This document shows positions 42,964 to 53,468 of a DNA stretch of 64,000 nucleotides, piece by piece (the first letter of the stretch is position 1; each line of letters starts with the position of its first letter). The notes beneath the pieces were generated by a model. That model ran no database searches, had not been told where the DNA came from, and worked only from the letters and a program-made list of their open reading frames with translations. A program made the position numbers and the translations under genes. Where the stretch lies: NCBI RefSeq assembly GCF_020329485.1, contig NZ_JAGKJI010000013.1:62001-126000 (forward strand), in the 5' to 3' direction. The stretch comes from Bradyrhizobium cenepequi. GTDB lineage: Bacteria; Pseudomonadota; Alphaproteobacteria; Rhizobiales; Xanthobacteraceae.

Positions 42964-43887
42964 ATGACGATAGCGAAAGAAAAAGAGCTCGAAGCCCCGC
43001 TGGAGACCGTCGATGTCAGGCGCGAATTCGCCGACCTCGGCATCGGCGCCGTGCTCGACCAGCTCGATTCCGAATTGATTGGTCTCGCGCCAGTGAAGAC
43101 GCGCATCCGCGAGATCGCAGCGCTGCTGCTGGTCGAGCGCATCAGGCAGAAGATGGCGCTCGCCACCACTTTTCCGACCCTGCATATGTCCTTCACCGGC
43201 AATCCCGGCACCGGCAAGACGACGGTGGCGTTGCGTATGGCGAGCATCCTGCATCGGCTCGGCTTCGTGCGCCGCGGTCACGTCATCAGCGTCACCCGCG
43301 ACGATCTGGTCGGGCAATATATTGGCCACACTGCGCCGAAGACCAAAGAAATATTGAAGAAGGCGATGGGCGGCGTGCTGTTCATCGATGAGGCCTATTA
43401 CCTCTATCGCCCCGACAATGAGCGCGACTACGGCCAGGAGGCGATCGAGATCCTGTTGCAGATCATGGAGCAGCAGCGCGAGGATCTGGTCGTGATCCTC
43501 GCCGGCTACGGCGAGCGGATGGAAAAATTCTTCCAGAGCAATCCGGGCTTCCGTTCCCGCATCGCCCATCACATCGACTTTCCCGATTATTCGGATGTCG
43601 AGCTTCTGGCGATCGCGGAATTGATGCTGCAACAGCAGAACTACCGGCTTTCGTCGTCGGCGCGCGACGCCTTCATCCGCTACATCGCTGTGCGCAAGAC
43701 CCAGCCGCTGTTCTCCAACGCGCGATCGATCCGCAATGCCTTGGACCGCATCCGGCTCCGCCAGGCCAACCGCATTGTCTCGCGGCTCGACCGGGTGCTG
43801 ACGGCCGATGACGTGATGTCGATCGAGGCCGGCGACGTGCTGGCAAGCCGGGTATTCTCGAAAGGCGCGATGGACAAGGAAACATGA
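42964..43887 (+). CDS. cbbX: Red-type RuBisCO activase
   Basis: 307 residues, AAA+ ATPase. Hexamers pull on the RuBisCO large-subunit C-terminus to release inhibitory sugar phosphates, and are activated by ribulose bisphosphate. Walker [10 protein letters not shown] is at 79-87, the pore loop YIGHT at 119-123, Walker B LFIDEA at 139-144. Sensor and arginine residues follow in [11 protein letters not shown] and NPGFRSRI. It lies 107 bases after cbbS, behind a hairpin, and overlaps cbbY by four bases. Confidence 0.97.
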   Translation: MTIAKEKELEAPLETVDVRREFADLGIGAVLDQLDSELIGLAPVKTRIREIAALLLVERIRQKMALATTFPTLHMSFTGNPGTGKTTVALRMASILHRLGFVRRGHVISVTRDDLVGQYIGHTAPKTKEILKKAMGGVLFIDEAYYLYRPDNERDYGQEAIEILLQIMEQQREDLVVILAGYGERMEKFFQSNPGFRSRIAHHIDFPDYSDVELLAIAELMLQQQNYRLSSSARDAFIRYIAVRKTQPLFSNARSIRNALDRIRLRQANRIVSRLDRVLTADDVMSIEAGDVLASRVFSKGAMDKET

Positions 43888-44633
43888 GCGAGGCGCTGAC
43901 AGCCGTGCGGGGGGCAGCCTTCGGGGACCTCATCGCCCGCGCCCACGCCCTGATCTTCGATGTCGACGGCACGCTGGCCGAGACGGAGGAGGTGCACCGC
44001 CGCGCCTTCAACGATGCGTTCTTGCGCGCAGGCCTCAACTGGCACTGGGACCAGGCGACCTACGGGCAATTGCTGCGTGTCGCCGGTGGCAAGGAGCGCA
44101 TCCGCGCCTTTGCCATGCGCAAGCGAACCATGCCCCTGCTATCCAATCGCGAGATCGCAGAGCTGCACCGGATCAAGACCGCACGTTATGCCGAACTGAT
44201 CGCAGCGGGCGGCTGCCCGCTGCGGCCCGGTGTGGAAGCCTTGCTCCGGAGGGCACGACGTCGCAGCCAGCGGCTGGCGATCGCGACCACGACCTCGCGT
44301 GCCAATATCGATGCGCTGCTGTCGGTTGCGCTGGGCGACGACTGGGCCGAATGGTTCGAGGCGATCGTCGCGGGCGACGATGTGCCCGAGAAGAAGCCGG
44401 CGTCCGACGTCTATCTCATGATGCTGACGCGACTGTCGCTCCCCGCTTCCCGCTGCATCGCCATCGAGGACTCGCGCAACGGATTGCTGGCGGCCTCGCG
44501 CGCCGGCATTCCCGTGCTGTTCACCCGCAGCGCCTACTTCCGCGACGATGATTGCTCGGAGGCGCTGCTCGCCGTCGATGAACTGACCGAGATTGAGTTT
44601 GAGTGCGGTAGCCCGGGTGGAGCGCCAGCGTAA
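43884..44633 (+). CDS. cbbY: HAD phosphatase CbbY (RuBisCO by-product phosphatase)
   Basis: 249 residues. CbbY proteins dephosphorylate xylulose-1,5-bisphosphate, a misfire product that inhibits RuBisCO. HAD motifs: [12 protein letters not shown] (nucleophile Asp and acid Asp), ATTTSRANI (Thr/Ser), KKPASDVY (Lys) and [11 protein letters not shown]. The cap domain is alpha-helical. The last eight residues, GSPGGAPA, and the TAA stop are encoded by a palindromic genomic repeat, so the natural C-terminus may have been altered. Last gene of the cbb operon, overlapping cbbX by ATGA. Confidence 0.93.
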   Translation: MSEALTAVRGAAFGDLIARAHALIFDVDGTLAETEEVHRRAFNDAFLRAGLNWHWDQATYGQLLRVAGGKERIRAFAMRKRTMPLLSNREIAELHRIKTARYAELIAAGGCPLRPGVEALLRRARRRSQRLAIATTTSRANIDALLSVALGDDWAEWFEAIVAGDDVPEKKPASDVYLMMLTRLSLPASRCIAIEDSRNGLLAASRAGIPVLFTRSAYFRDDDCSEALLAVDELTEIEFECGSPGGAPA

Positions 44634-44698
44634 CCCGGGGCCGCTCGCAAACGCGGGCGCAGGTGTCCTGGGTTGCGCGTTCGCTCCACCCGGGCTAC
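44608..44698. repeat. GTAGCCCGGGTGGAGCG palindromic repeat overlapping the end of cbbY
   Basis: Perfect 17-bp terminal arms at 44608-44624 and 44682-44698, with inner AACCCGGG and CCTGGGTT arms. The left arm encodes the final residues of CbbY. A degenerate copy is at 58971-59037. Confidence 0.85.
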
Positions 44699-44731
44699 GT
44701 GCCGCTCGACGCGCTTGCGTACCGGCAGGCG

Positions 44732-45796
44732 TCAGGGAATGATATGTTCGTTCCGCAGACGGGCGAAGAGATCGAAGAAGCTGTCGTCCGTTGCCTGGTA
44801 ATCCAGGAAACCGAGCTTCCGGCTCTTGCTCATATCGGTGACGACCTCGATCGGGCGGCTGAGGTCGGCGTCGGTGTGCCAGGCCGAAGCGAGCACTCCG
44901 ATATCGGGCTCGGCCAGCCGGTGTTTTCGCGCAATATCGGACCAGATCGGGCCCGCATCCTCCAATTGCCGCTCCAGCGGGATCCCTTCGCCCGGAAATG
45001 GGGCTGGCTTTAGTCCGAACCAGTCGGCCAGCCGCTGCCACATCCAGCTCCAGCGAAAGACGTCACCATTGACGATGTTGAACGCTTGATTGCGGGCGAC
45101 CGGTGTTGTCGCCGCCCATTCCAGATGGCGTGCGAGCAGCCGCGCATCCGTCATATCGGTCAGACCATTCCACTGCGTCGCGGAGCCGGGAAACAGGAAT
45201 GGCCGGCCGGTTTCTCGGCAAATGGTGGCGTAGACGGCGAGCGTCACGCCCATGTTCATCGCGTTGCCCAGGGCATAGCCGATGATGGTGTGCGGCCGAT
45301 GGATGCTCCAGCCAAAGCCGTCGCGACTAGCCGCGGCGAACACTTCGTCTTCCTGGGCATAGTAGAAATTCTTGATATCGAGCCGTGGCTGGTCTTCCCG
45401 AAACGGCGTCGCGGGCAGCTTGCCCTTGCCGTAGTTTTCGAACGGACCAAGATAGTGCTTGAGCCCGGTCACGAGCGCGACATGCCTGACCGAGCCTGCA
45501 GGCGACAACGCGTCGAGCAGGTTGCGCACCATCGCCGAGTTGACCCTGATATTTTCGGCCTCGGTGTTCTGCCGCAACCACGTGCTGATGAACACATCCG
45601 TCGGTCTCAACCCCTGCAGCGCCTGGCGAACCGATGCGGGATCCAGCAGGTCCGCCGCCACAGGCTGTACGCCGTCGATGTTTGCCGGCGGTCGACGCGC
45701 CAGCCCGTAGACCTGCCATCCCTGCCGACGAAGGTGCCGGGCTAGATTATTGCCGACGATACCGCTCGCACCCACGACCAGCGCTGAACCCGCCAT
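44732..45796 (-). CDS. PRISE-type short-chain reductase (enone 5-beta-reductase-like)
   Basis: 354 residues. The NADPH-binding Rossmann start GASGIVGNNLARHL is at 9-22 and the cofactor-specificity segment GLARRPP follows. The signature TGLKHYLGPFE (110-120, Lys113) and NFYYAQED (143-150, Tyr145) match the catalytic Lys and Tyr of progesterone 5-beta-reductase and iridoid synthase (PRISE) enzymes, spaced 32 residues apart as in plants. Such enzymes reduce activated C=C bonds of small enones. It stands alone, convergent with cbbY. The natural substrate is unknown. Confidence 0.85.
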   Translation of the reverse strand: MAGSALVVGASGIVGNNLARHLRRQGWQVYGLARRPPANIDGVQPVAADLLDPASVRQALQGLRPTDVFISTWLRQNTEAENIRVNSAMVRNLLDALSPAGSVRHVALVTGLKHYLGPFENYGKGKLPATPFREDQPRLDIKNFYYAQEDEVFAAASRDGFGWSIHRPHTIIGYALGNAMNMGVTLAVYATICRETGRPFLFPGSATQWNGLTDMTDARLLARHLEWAATTPVARNQAFNIVNGDVFRWSWMWQRLADWFGLKPAPFPGEGIPLERQLEDAGPIWSDIARKHRLAEPDIGVLASAWHTDADLSRPIEVVTDMSKSRKLGFLDYQATDDSFFDLFARLRNEHIIP

Positions 45797-45894
45797 GTTC
45801 CAATCTCCTCGAATCCGGGTGAGGAGATAAGACTGCTTGGTGCATCGGCCAGAGCGGCCGCGCCGGAGGTAACTGCTTCGTGAGCGAGTCTGGG

Positions 45895-47460
45895 CTACTC
45901 CATCACCGCCGCATGGTCCGATGATGCTTGCGACTGCGACCGCAGCGTCGCCTTGGTTGAGCCGATCATGATCGCGAGCGGGATCGAGGTCAGGATGAAC
46001 ACCATCACGAGCTGGTAGTCGTGGGCGAACGCGATGATCTGCGCCTGCGCCGCGACGATCTTATCCGCCATCGCGCGGCCGGAGTCGGTGTTGAGGTTGA
46101 TCATGCCGGCAACGTCGGGCATCTGCAGTGCGTGGTTGAACGGGTTGATGTGCTCGGACAGCGTCGCATAGATGCGCCGGGAGCCTTCCGTGAGCTGCGC
46201 GATCACGATGGAGATGCCGATCGAACTCGCGACGTTGCGCAGCAGCGTCAGCATCGAGGTGCCGTCGGTGCGCAGGTGATGGGGCAAGGTCAGGAACGCC
46301 ACCGTCGAGAGCGGCACGAACACCAGTCCGAAGCCAAAACCCTGGACGATGCTCACGACCACGATCTCGCTCGAGCCGGTCTGGTCGGTCCAGCCCGTCA
46401 TCACGAACAGTGACGCCGCCGTCAGCGCCAGCCCGGAGATGATCAGCGTGCGCGCCTCGATGAAGCGCATCATGCGTCCGACCAGCATCATCGCGACAAA
46501 GGTGCCGCAGCCGCGGCTCGCCAGCAGCACGCCGGCGGTAATGATGGGATAGCCGATGACGTTCTGTAGATAGGGCGAGGACAGCGCCATGGTCGAGTAG
46601 AGCACGAGCCCCATCACGGTCATGAACACGCAGCCGCCGACGAAATTCTTGTCCTTGAACAGCTCGAACTGGATGAACGGCTTCGATGTCGTGAAGGAGT
46701 GGGCGAAGAAGTAATAGAAGCCGATGCCGCAGATGATGAATTCGGCGATGATCTCGTTGGATTCGAGCCAGCCGAGCTGCTCGCCGCGGTCGAGCGCAAG
46801 CTGCAGCGAGCCGATCGCGACCGCGAGCGCGCCGAAGCCGAACCAGTCGAAGCGCAGGTTCAGATCCTGCTTGGTCTCGTCCATGAAGATGATGAGGCCG
46901 AGCACGGTGATGGCGCCGAACGGCAGGTTGACGAAGAACACCCAGTGCCAGGAATAGGTCTCGGTCAGCCAGGCGCCGAGCGAGGGGCCCATGATCGGCC
47001 CCATCATCACACCCATGCCCCAGATCGACATCGCCTTCGCCCGCTCATGCAGCGCGTAGGAGTCGAGCATCACGGCCTGCGACAGCGGCACCAGCGCTGC
47101 GCCGAATACGCCTTGCAGCAGGCGGAACAGCACCATTTGGCTGATGTCCTGCGCAAGGCCGCACAACACGGAAGCCAAGGTGAAGCCGGCGGAGCAGATG
47201 ATGAAGATGCGCTTGCGGCCGAACCGGTTGGCGATCCAGCCCACCGGCGCGGTCATGATCGCGGCTGCCACGATGTAGGACGTCAGCACCCAGTTGATCT
47301 GGTCCTGCGACGCCGACAGCGTGCCCTGCATATAGGGCAGCGCCACATTGGCGATGGTGGTGTCCAGCGCCTGCATGACGGTTGCCGTCATGGCGCAGAC
47401 CGTCACCATGTTCCGGCGGAGGCCGGGCACCATGCTGGGCGAGTGCGCCGCTATTGACAT
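45895..47460 (-). CDS. emrB: Multidrug efflux MFS transporter, EmrB type (DHA2, 14 TM)
   Basis: 521 residues with about 14 membrane segments. DHA2 motifs include LDTTIANVALPYMQGTL in the first helix, GWIANRFGRKR in loop 2-3 and LLQGVFGAALVPLSQAVML. It pumps hydrophobic toxic compounds with protons, working with the membrane-fusion protein encoded just upstream. It starts 6 bases after emrA, in a marR-emrA-emrB unit. The C-terminus ends with a short soluble tail. Confidence 0.95.
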   Translation of the reverse strand: MSIAAHSPSMVPGLRRNMVTVCAMTATVMQALDTTIANVALPYMQGTLSASQDQINWVLTSYIVAAAIMTAPVGWIANRFGRKRIFIICSAGFTLASVLCGLAQDISQMVLFRLLQGVFGAALVPLSQAVMLDSYALHERAKAMSIWGMGVMMGPIMGPSLGAWLTETYSWHWVFFVNLPFGAITVLGLIIFMDETKQDLNLRFDWFGFGALAVAIGSLQLALDRGEQLGWLESNEIIAEFIICGIGFYYFFAHSFTTSKPFIQFELFKDKNFVGGCVFMTVMGLVLYSTMALSSPYLQNVIGYPIITAGVLLASRGCGTFVAMMLVGRMMRFIEARTLIISGLALTAASLFVMTGWTDQTGSSEIVVVSIVQGFGFGLVFVPLSTVAFLTLPHHLRTDGTSMLTLLRNVASSIGISIVIAQLTEGSRRIYATLSEHINPFNHALQMPDVAGMINLNTDSGRAMADKIVAAQAQIIAFAHDYQLVMVFILTSIPLAIMIGSTKATLRSQSQASSDHAAVME

Positions 47461-47466
47461 CGCAGT

Positions 47467-48630
47467 TCAGTCCTGTTCGTGGGTTGCCGCGGCCGAGGAC
47501 AGGCCGAGCAGACCGGACAGCGTGCGGCGATGGTTGGTGTCGATGGTCGCGTAGACGCTCATGCCCGCCTTCAGCTTCTTCACCATCCTGTCGTTCTTGT
47601 CGAAATAGATACGGACCGGCACGCGCTGCACGACCTTGACGAAGTTGCCGGTCGCGTTCTGCGGCGGCAGGATCGCGAACTGTGCGCCGGTGCCCGGCGA
47701 AAGCGAGCCCACCGTGCCCTTGAACAGGTGGTTCGGGAATGCGTCGACCTCGAGCTCGACCGGCTGGCCGATCGCAACATAGGTGAAGTCGGATTCCTTC
47801 GGGTTGGCGTCTACCCAGGGGTTCGCCACGTCGATGATGGAGAACACCGGCGTGCCGGCGGCGACGAAGCGGCCGAGCTGGATCTGTTCGACCTGAGTGG
47901 CGACGCCCGCCATCGGCGCGCGCATCACCGTATGGTCGAGATTGCGCTGGGCTTCATCGAGCTTGGCCTTTGCCTGCGCATAAGGCGGGAATTGCTCCAG
48001 CGGCAGGTCTGGATTGCCGAGCAGTTGCGCTTTCGAACTGGAGATCTGCTGCTTGATGAACTCGGCCTGCGCGCTTGCGGTGACCAGCGAGGTCGCGGCG
48101 TTGTCGAGGTCGAGCTGCGAGCCGAAATTGCTCTTGACCAGTGACTGCTTGCGGTCGACATCGCGTTGTTTCAGGTCGACGCCGCGCTGGGCCAGATCGA
48201 GCATCTGTCCGTAGATTTTGATATTGGCGACCAGATTGTCGTAATTCGTGCGCGCCTGGTCGAGCGCGCCCTTGGCCTGGTCCACCGCAAGGCGAAACGG
48301 CACCGGGTCGATCTCGAACAGCACGTCGCCTTCCTTGACCTGCTGGCCTTCCTTGACCACGACCTTCTCGATCTTGCCGGAGATGTCGGGCGTGATCAGC
48401 ACCTTCTGTGCGCCGACATAGGCGTCATCGGTCGACACGTAGCGGCCGCCGTTCAGATAGAAGACGACGCCGCCAACCAGTGCCACCAGCGGCAGAACGA
48501 CGAGGAGGAGGAAGCGGCGATGGCGCCGCAAGCCCGCCATCAAGCTGCGGCGCGGCTCCTCGGTCTTCGGCGGGGATGAGGCAGGATTGTCTCTTTGTTC
48601 GGGCGCGAGTTTCAATACGGGATCAGCCAT
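47467..48630 (-). CDS. emrA: Membrane-fusion protein of the EmrAB pump
   Basis: 387 residues, HlyD family. A single N-terminal membrane segment (FLLLVVLPLVALVGGVVFYL, about 40-59) anchors it in the inner membrane. GGRYVSTDDAYVGAQKV starts the periplasmic part, then the lipoyl/biotinyl half (KVVVKEGQQVKEGDVLFEID), coiled-coil hairpin, and beta-barrel. It bridges EmrB to an outer-membrane channel. The start MADPVLKL overlaps the end of marR by eight bases; an in-frame extension inside marR is not credible. Confidence 0.95.
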   Translation of the reverse strand: MADPVLKLAPEQRDNPASSPPKTEEPRRSLMAGLRRHRRFLLLVVLPLVALVGGVVFYLNGGRYVSTDDAYVGAQKVLITPDISGKIEKVVVKEGQQVKEGDVLFEIDPVPFRLAVDQAKGALDQARTNYDNLVANIKIYGQMLDLAQRGVDLKQRDVDRKQSLVKSNFGSQLDLDNAATSLVTASAQAEFIKQQISSSKAQLLGNPDLPLEQFPPYAQAKAKLDEAQRNLDHTVMRAPMAGVATQVEQIQLGRFVAAGTPVFSIIDVANPWVDANPKESDFTYVAIGQPVELEVDAFPNHLFKGTVGSLSPGTGAQFAILPPQNATGNFVKVVQRVPVRIYFDKNDRMVKKLKAGMSVYATIDTNHRRTLSGLLGLSSAAATHEQD

Positions 48631-49102
48631 AGCGCTGCTCTTTTCTGGGCGGTTCGCCGGCTGGGGTTTGGATCGCATTGCGGACGTTTTCCTTGATCGA
48701 TTCGAGTTGGGCGAGCAGGCGGTGGGCATCGGCGGGATTGATGCCGTCCAGCGCTGTTGCGGTGAGTTCGGAGCGAAGGCCGGCAAGCTTGGCGAGCAGC
48801 GGGCGCGCCGCCTTGCGCAGATAGAGCCGGTTGACGCGACGGTCGTTCTCGTCGCCGCGGCGTTCGATCCAGCCATTGTCGCAGAGCTTGTCGATCAGCC
48901 GCGTCAGCGTGATCGGCTGCATCTCGAGCAGCTCGGCAAGCTCGGTCTGCTTCATTCCCTCGCTGCGCTCGACCTTGGCCAGTACCGCCCATTGCGCGCG
49001 GGTAATTCCGTAGCGCGCGGCCTCCTTGTCCGCGTAGACGCGGATCAGCCGAAACAACTCACCAAGCGTGAACATGAAGTTCGCATCAACGGAACCGGCC
49101 AT
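48623..49102 (-). CDS. MarR-family repressor of the emrAB operon
   Basis: 159 residues. The winged helix-turn-helix is at about 35-105, with ITRAQWAVLAKVERSEGMKQ, TELAELLEMQPITLTRLIDK and the wing RRGDENDRRVNRLYL. MarR repressors release DNA when they bind phenolic or toxic ligands. The start at 49102 was chosen because GGAGGG lies 7-8 bases upstream; an earlier in-frame ATG (49117) falls inside the palindromic operator. First gene of marR-emrA-emrB, so it is probably autoregulated. Confidence 0.93.
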   Translation of the reverse strand: MAGSVDANFMFTLGELFRLIRVYADKEAARYGITRAQWAVLAKVERSEGMKQTELAELLEMQPITLTRLIDKLCDNGWIERRGDENDRRVNRLYLRKAARPLLAKLAGLRSELTATALDGINPADAHRLLAQLESIKENVRNAIQTPAGEPPRKEQRYG

Positions 49103-49114
49103 AAGCCTACCCTC

Positions 49115-49146
49115 CATAAGCTTGCAATATAATAAGCAAGCTTATG
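49115..49146. promoter_or_regulatory. Palindromic MarR operator over the marR-emrAB promoter
   Basis: Perfect 11-bp inverted repeat CATAAGCTTGC (49115-49125) and GCAAGCTTATG (49136-49146) with a 10-base AT-only centre, AATATAATAA. Size and symmetry fit a MarR dimer site. It ends 13 bases upstream of the marR start, where binding would block RNA polymerase. The centre also offers TATAAT-like -10 sequences on the plus strand, toward zur. Confidence 0.75.
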
Positions 49147-49246
49147 AATTCTGCATGCCGGGTTAACGGAAGGCAGCTCCGCTTCCAGAACATGGCTGGG
49201 AACGCTGCCCGCGTCGGGCTTTGGAATCGTCGGTCAGGCTGCTAAA

Positions 49247-49759
49247 ATGGCGTATATGACGTTGGCAAAACCCACATTTCCCGCACCTGACCACGATCAC
49301 GGCCGCTGCACGGCGGAAGGGATCGCGCATGCCGAGGAGGTCTGCGCGCGACGTGGGCAGAAGTTCACACCGATCCGCCGCCAGGTGCTCGAGGCGCTAT
49401 TGTCCAGCCACCGGCCGCTCGGCGCCTATGAGGTGATCGACGAACTCGCCAAGTCGATGCCGCGCCCGGCGCCTATCACCGTCTACCGCGCGCTCGATTT
49501 CCTGATGGAGAACGGCCTCGTCCACCGCATCGAAAGCCGCAACGCGTTTCTGGCCTGCGCCCATGACCACGACGAGACCTCGATGGTGGCGTTCCTGATT
49601 TGCGATCGCTGCGGCGCGGTCGGCGAAATTCCGGCGGCGCCTGTGGCACAGAGCCTGAAGGCCGCGGCGCGTGCGGCGGGCTTCGCGCCGAAGCTGTCGG
49701 TCGTCGAGATCGCCGGCACTTGCGCGCATTGCCAGAAAGAAGCCAAGGCAGTTCTCTGA
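49247..49759 (+). CDS. zur: Fur-family zinc uptake regulator
   Basis: 170 residues. The DNA-binding domain (about 30-95) has KFTPIRRQVLEALLSSHRPL and PITVYRALDFLMENGLVHRI. The metal domain has LICDRCGAVGEI and the C-terminal CAHCQ, the paired CxxC structural zinc site of Zur rather than the His-rich pattern of iron Fur. HDHDE is in the regulatory site region. Homologues repress zinc import genes when zinc is plentiful. An ATG three codons downstream is an alternative start. No zinc transporter is adjacent. Confidence 0.88.
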   Translation: MAYMTLAKPTFPAPDHDHGRCTAEGIAHAEEVCARRGQKFTPIRRQVLEALLSSHRPLGAYEVIDELAKSMPRPAPITVYRALDFLMENGLVHRIESRNAFLACAHDHDETSMVAFLICDRCGAVGEIPAAPVAQSLKAAARAAGFAPKLSVVEIAGTCAHCQKEAKAVL

Positions 49760-49847
49760 GGCAGTTTCTGATCGAATTGCAGCCGGAAGCCCCCCTGTTC
49801 CGGAATTCCAAACGATAACACGGCGCCAAGCCGGAAACTGAGGCAAC

Positions 49848-50792
49848 ATGTCAACGCAAGCCATCTCCAGCGTCGCCGCAGCCGGGCGCGCGCTCACCCC
49901 GGGCGCGGTCGCGATCATGCTGATGCTGTGCGTGAGCTGGGGGTTCAACCAGATCGCGGTCAAGCTCGCGCTGCCGGACATTCCGCCGATGCTGCAGGCG
50001 ATGTTGCGCTCCGCCGGCGCCTTGCCGGTGATGCTGATCGTTGGCTGGTTCCGCGGCGTCAAATTCTTCGAGCGCGACGGCACGCTTCTGCCCGGCCTGG
50101 TCGCGGGGTTGATGTTTGGCGTCGAGTTCGTGCTGATCTTCAGCGGGTTGGTGTTCACCTCGGCATCGCGCGCGGCGGTATTCCTCTACACGGCACCGTT
50201 CTTCGTCGCACTCGGCTCCTATCAGTTCCTCGGCGAGCGGCTCTCGGCTTTGCAGTGGAGCGGGCTTGCCTTGAGCTTTGCCGGCGTTGCGCTCGCGATC
50301 GGCGTGCCGCAGCCGGACGTCGACGCAAGAGTGTTGCTGGGCGATCTGATGGTGGTTGGCGGCGGCGCGCTATGGGCGGCCACCACGCTGGTGGCCAAGG
50401 GAACGGCGCTGCGCAAGGCTGCGCCGGAAAAGGCGCTCGGCTATCAGGTCGCCCTGTCAATTCCGATCCTGGGTATCGCCTCATGGCTTGCGGGCGAAAC
50501 CGTCACCCATTTTCCCAGTCCGCTGTCGCTTGCCTTGATGACGTATCAGGCGATCTGGGTGGTCGGCTGCACCTTCGTGATCTGGTTTGCGATGGTGAAG
50601 ATCTATTCCGCCAGCAAGCTGTCGGCCTTCACCTTCATCACGCCCTTGTTCGGCGTCGTCGCCGCCTACATCATCATGCACGACACGCTGACGCCGGTGT
50701 TCGGCGTCGCAGCGCTGCTGGTGATCGTCGGCCTCTATCTCGTCAACAAGCCAGATCCGAAGGTGACCCCGGATCCGAATGTGCCGGCGTGA
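49848..50792 (+). CDS. EamA-type DMT superfamily transporter
   Basis: 314 residues with ten membrane segments in two EamA repeats (about 20-155 and 165-305). Motifs such as LCVSWGFNQIAVKLALPDIPP, SRAAVFLYTAPFFVALG, and the C-terminal TFITPLFGVVAAYIIMHDTL are typical of RhaT/YdcZ-like metabolite exporters. The substrate cannot be inferred. It lies 88 bases after zur in the same direction; shared transcription is possible but not shown. Two strong palindromic repeats follow. Confidence 0.9.
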   Translation: MSTQAISSVAAAGRALTPGAVAIMLMLCVSWGFNQIAVKLALPDIPPMLQAMLRSAGALPVMLIVGWFRGVKFFERDGTLLPGLVAGLMFGVEFVLIFSGLVFTSASRAAVFLYTAPFFVALGSYQFLGERLSALQWSGLALSFAGVALAIGVPQPDVDARVLLGDLMVVGGGALWAATTLVAKGTALRKAAPEKALGYQVALSIPILGIASWLAGETVTHFPSPLSLALMTYQAIWVVGCTFVIWFAMVKIYSASKLSAFTFITPLFGVVAAYIIMHDTLTPVFGVAALLVIVGLYLVNKPDPKVTPDPNVPA

Positions 50793-50800
50793 GCCACCAC

Positions 50801-50909
50801 CGTCATTCCGGGGGCGCGACGAAGTCGCGAGCCCGGAATCCATCGGGCCGCAGGCGCAAGTGAAGAAATGGATTCCGGGCTCGATGCTTCGCATCGCCCC
50901 GGAATGACG
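50801..50909. repeat. CGTCATTCCGGGG palindromic repeat
   Basis: Terminal arms CGTCATTCCGGGG (50801-50813) and CCCCGGAATGACG (50897-50909), with inner GCCCGGAATCCAT and ATGGATTCCGGGC. A familiar type of repeat in Bradyrhizobium-like and many other genomes. Confidence 0.85.
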
Positions 50910-50937
50910 AGTGTGTATTGAGGTAAGTCTTTCCCCC

Positions 50938-51018
50938 GTCATTGCGAGCGAAGCGAAGCAATCCATGCCTCAGCAAGCGGCGCCATGGATTGCTTCGCTC
51001 CGCGAGGACGCAATGACG
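50938..51018. repeat. CGTCATTGCGAGCGAAG palindromic repeat
   Basis: Arms CGTCATTGCG and CGCAATGACG at the ends (50938-50947, 51009-51018) with inner AGCGAAGCAATCCATG and CATGGATTGCTTCGCT. It lies between the convergent EamA and sulfurtransferase genes and may terminate both. Confidence 0.85.
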
Positions 51019-51041
51019 TGGAGAGACCCGCGAACCCGATC

Positions 51042-51917
51042 CTATCCCCGCTCGATCGGCAGCGTCTCGTCCTTCGCCCATTCGCCCATCGAGGCGTCAT
51101 AGAGGGTGAGATTCTCGTAGCCGAGCCGATGCAGCTGAAACAAATCGATGGTGGCGGAAATGCCGCCGCCGCAATAGGCGATCACGCGCTTGTCCTTGCT
51201 GATGCCTTGGCTCGCGAATTTTGCCTCCGCTTCCACCGGAGGAACGAAGGTCTTCGCCACCGGGTCAAGCAATGCCGCCGCCGGCATGTTGACACTGCCG
51301 GGAATGCGCCCCGACCGGCCGTAGCGGCTCGGCTCCAGTCCTTGATGGAATTGCGGACCCAGCGCGTTGACGGTGACGGTGCGCGGGTCCGCTCGTGCGG
51401 CGAGCACGTCATCCTTGCCGACGAAGAAACCCGTTCGCGGTTTCGCGGCAAACGTCGCCGGCGGATAGCCCTTGGCGGGGCCGGTCTCGAGCGGACGGCC
51501 TTCCGCTTTCCATTTGTCCAAGCCGCCGTCGAGCACGGCGGCCCCGTCGAAGCCCAGCGACTTCAGCATCCACCAGAATCGCGTCGCCCACATCGGATTG
51601 CCCTGCGAATACAACACCACCCGGCCGTCGGGGCCGATCCCGTGACGGCCGAATGCGGATTCGAGCTGCGCGACGTCGGGCATCATGAACCGCAGTTCCG
51701 TGTTCGAATCGGAGAACTCGCCCTGCAGGTCGAGGAAATCCGCGCCCGCGATATGGTCGGCCTCGAAGGTCTCTCTCCCCGGCACGACGATATAGGGGAC
51801 GCCGCTGCCTTCGGGCGCAGGCTCCAGATAGGTCGTGCAGTCGAACAGGCGGAGATCGGGCTGGTGCAGAATGTCGGCAAGTTCCGTCGTGATGATAAGC
51901 CCATCCCGCGTCGCCAT
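51042..51917 (-). CDS. sseA: Sulfurtransferase with two rhodanese domains
   Basis: 291 residues, 3-mercaptopyruvate or thiosulfate sulfurtransferase type. The inactive first domain (about 5-135) has YIVVPGRETFEADHIAGADF. The second (about 160-285) holds the active-site loop CGGGISAT with the catalytic Cys; mercaptopyruvate enzymes usually show CGSGVTA, so substrate choice is uncertain. The start at 51917 has GGGAGG 5 bases upstream, better than an ATG five codons earlier. Confidence 0.9.
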   Translation of the reverse strand: MATRDGLIITTELADILHQPDLRLFDCTTYLEPAPEGSGVPYIVVPGRETFEADHIAGADFLDLQGEFSDSNTELRFMMPDVAQLESAFGRHGIGPDGRVVLYSQGNPMWATRFWWMLKSLGFDGAAVLDGGLDKWKAEGRPLETGPAKGYPPATFAAKPRTGFFVGKDDVLAARADPRTVTVNALGPQFHQGLEPSRYGRSGRIPGSVNMPAAALLDPVAKTFVPPVEAEAKFASQGISKDKRVIAYCGGGISATIDLFQLHRLGYENLTLYDASMGEWAKDETLPIERG

Positions 51918-52172
51918 CTGCGCCTCCCGCATTTGCCTTCACGTCAGGCTATGGCGCGCAGCCGGAGATGAAAAGGCGGGCTTTCCGTGTTTCCTTGCCC
52001 TTTAATCCTCCGAATCCGGCCCGATATACCCTGCAGCCGCCCGTTCGCACTTTACCCGGCTTTAGGCGCAACCTGTTGAATCTTCGTTAGAAAACATGTG
52101 ATCCGATAAAGCGCCAGCACAGCTTTGTGCCCCCCTTGGTGAATGTCACCAAAACCTGATATTCGAGACGCC

Positions 52173-53456
<1,284 letters not shown>

Positions 53457-53468
53457 GCTCTCTCCCGC

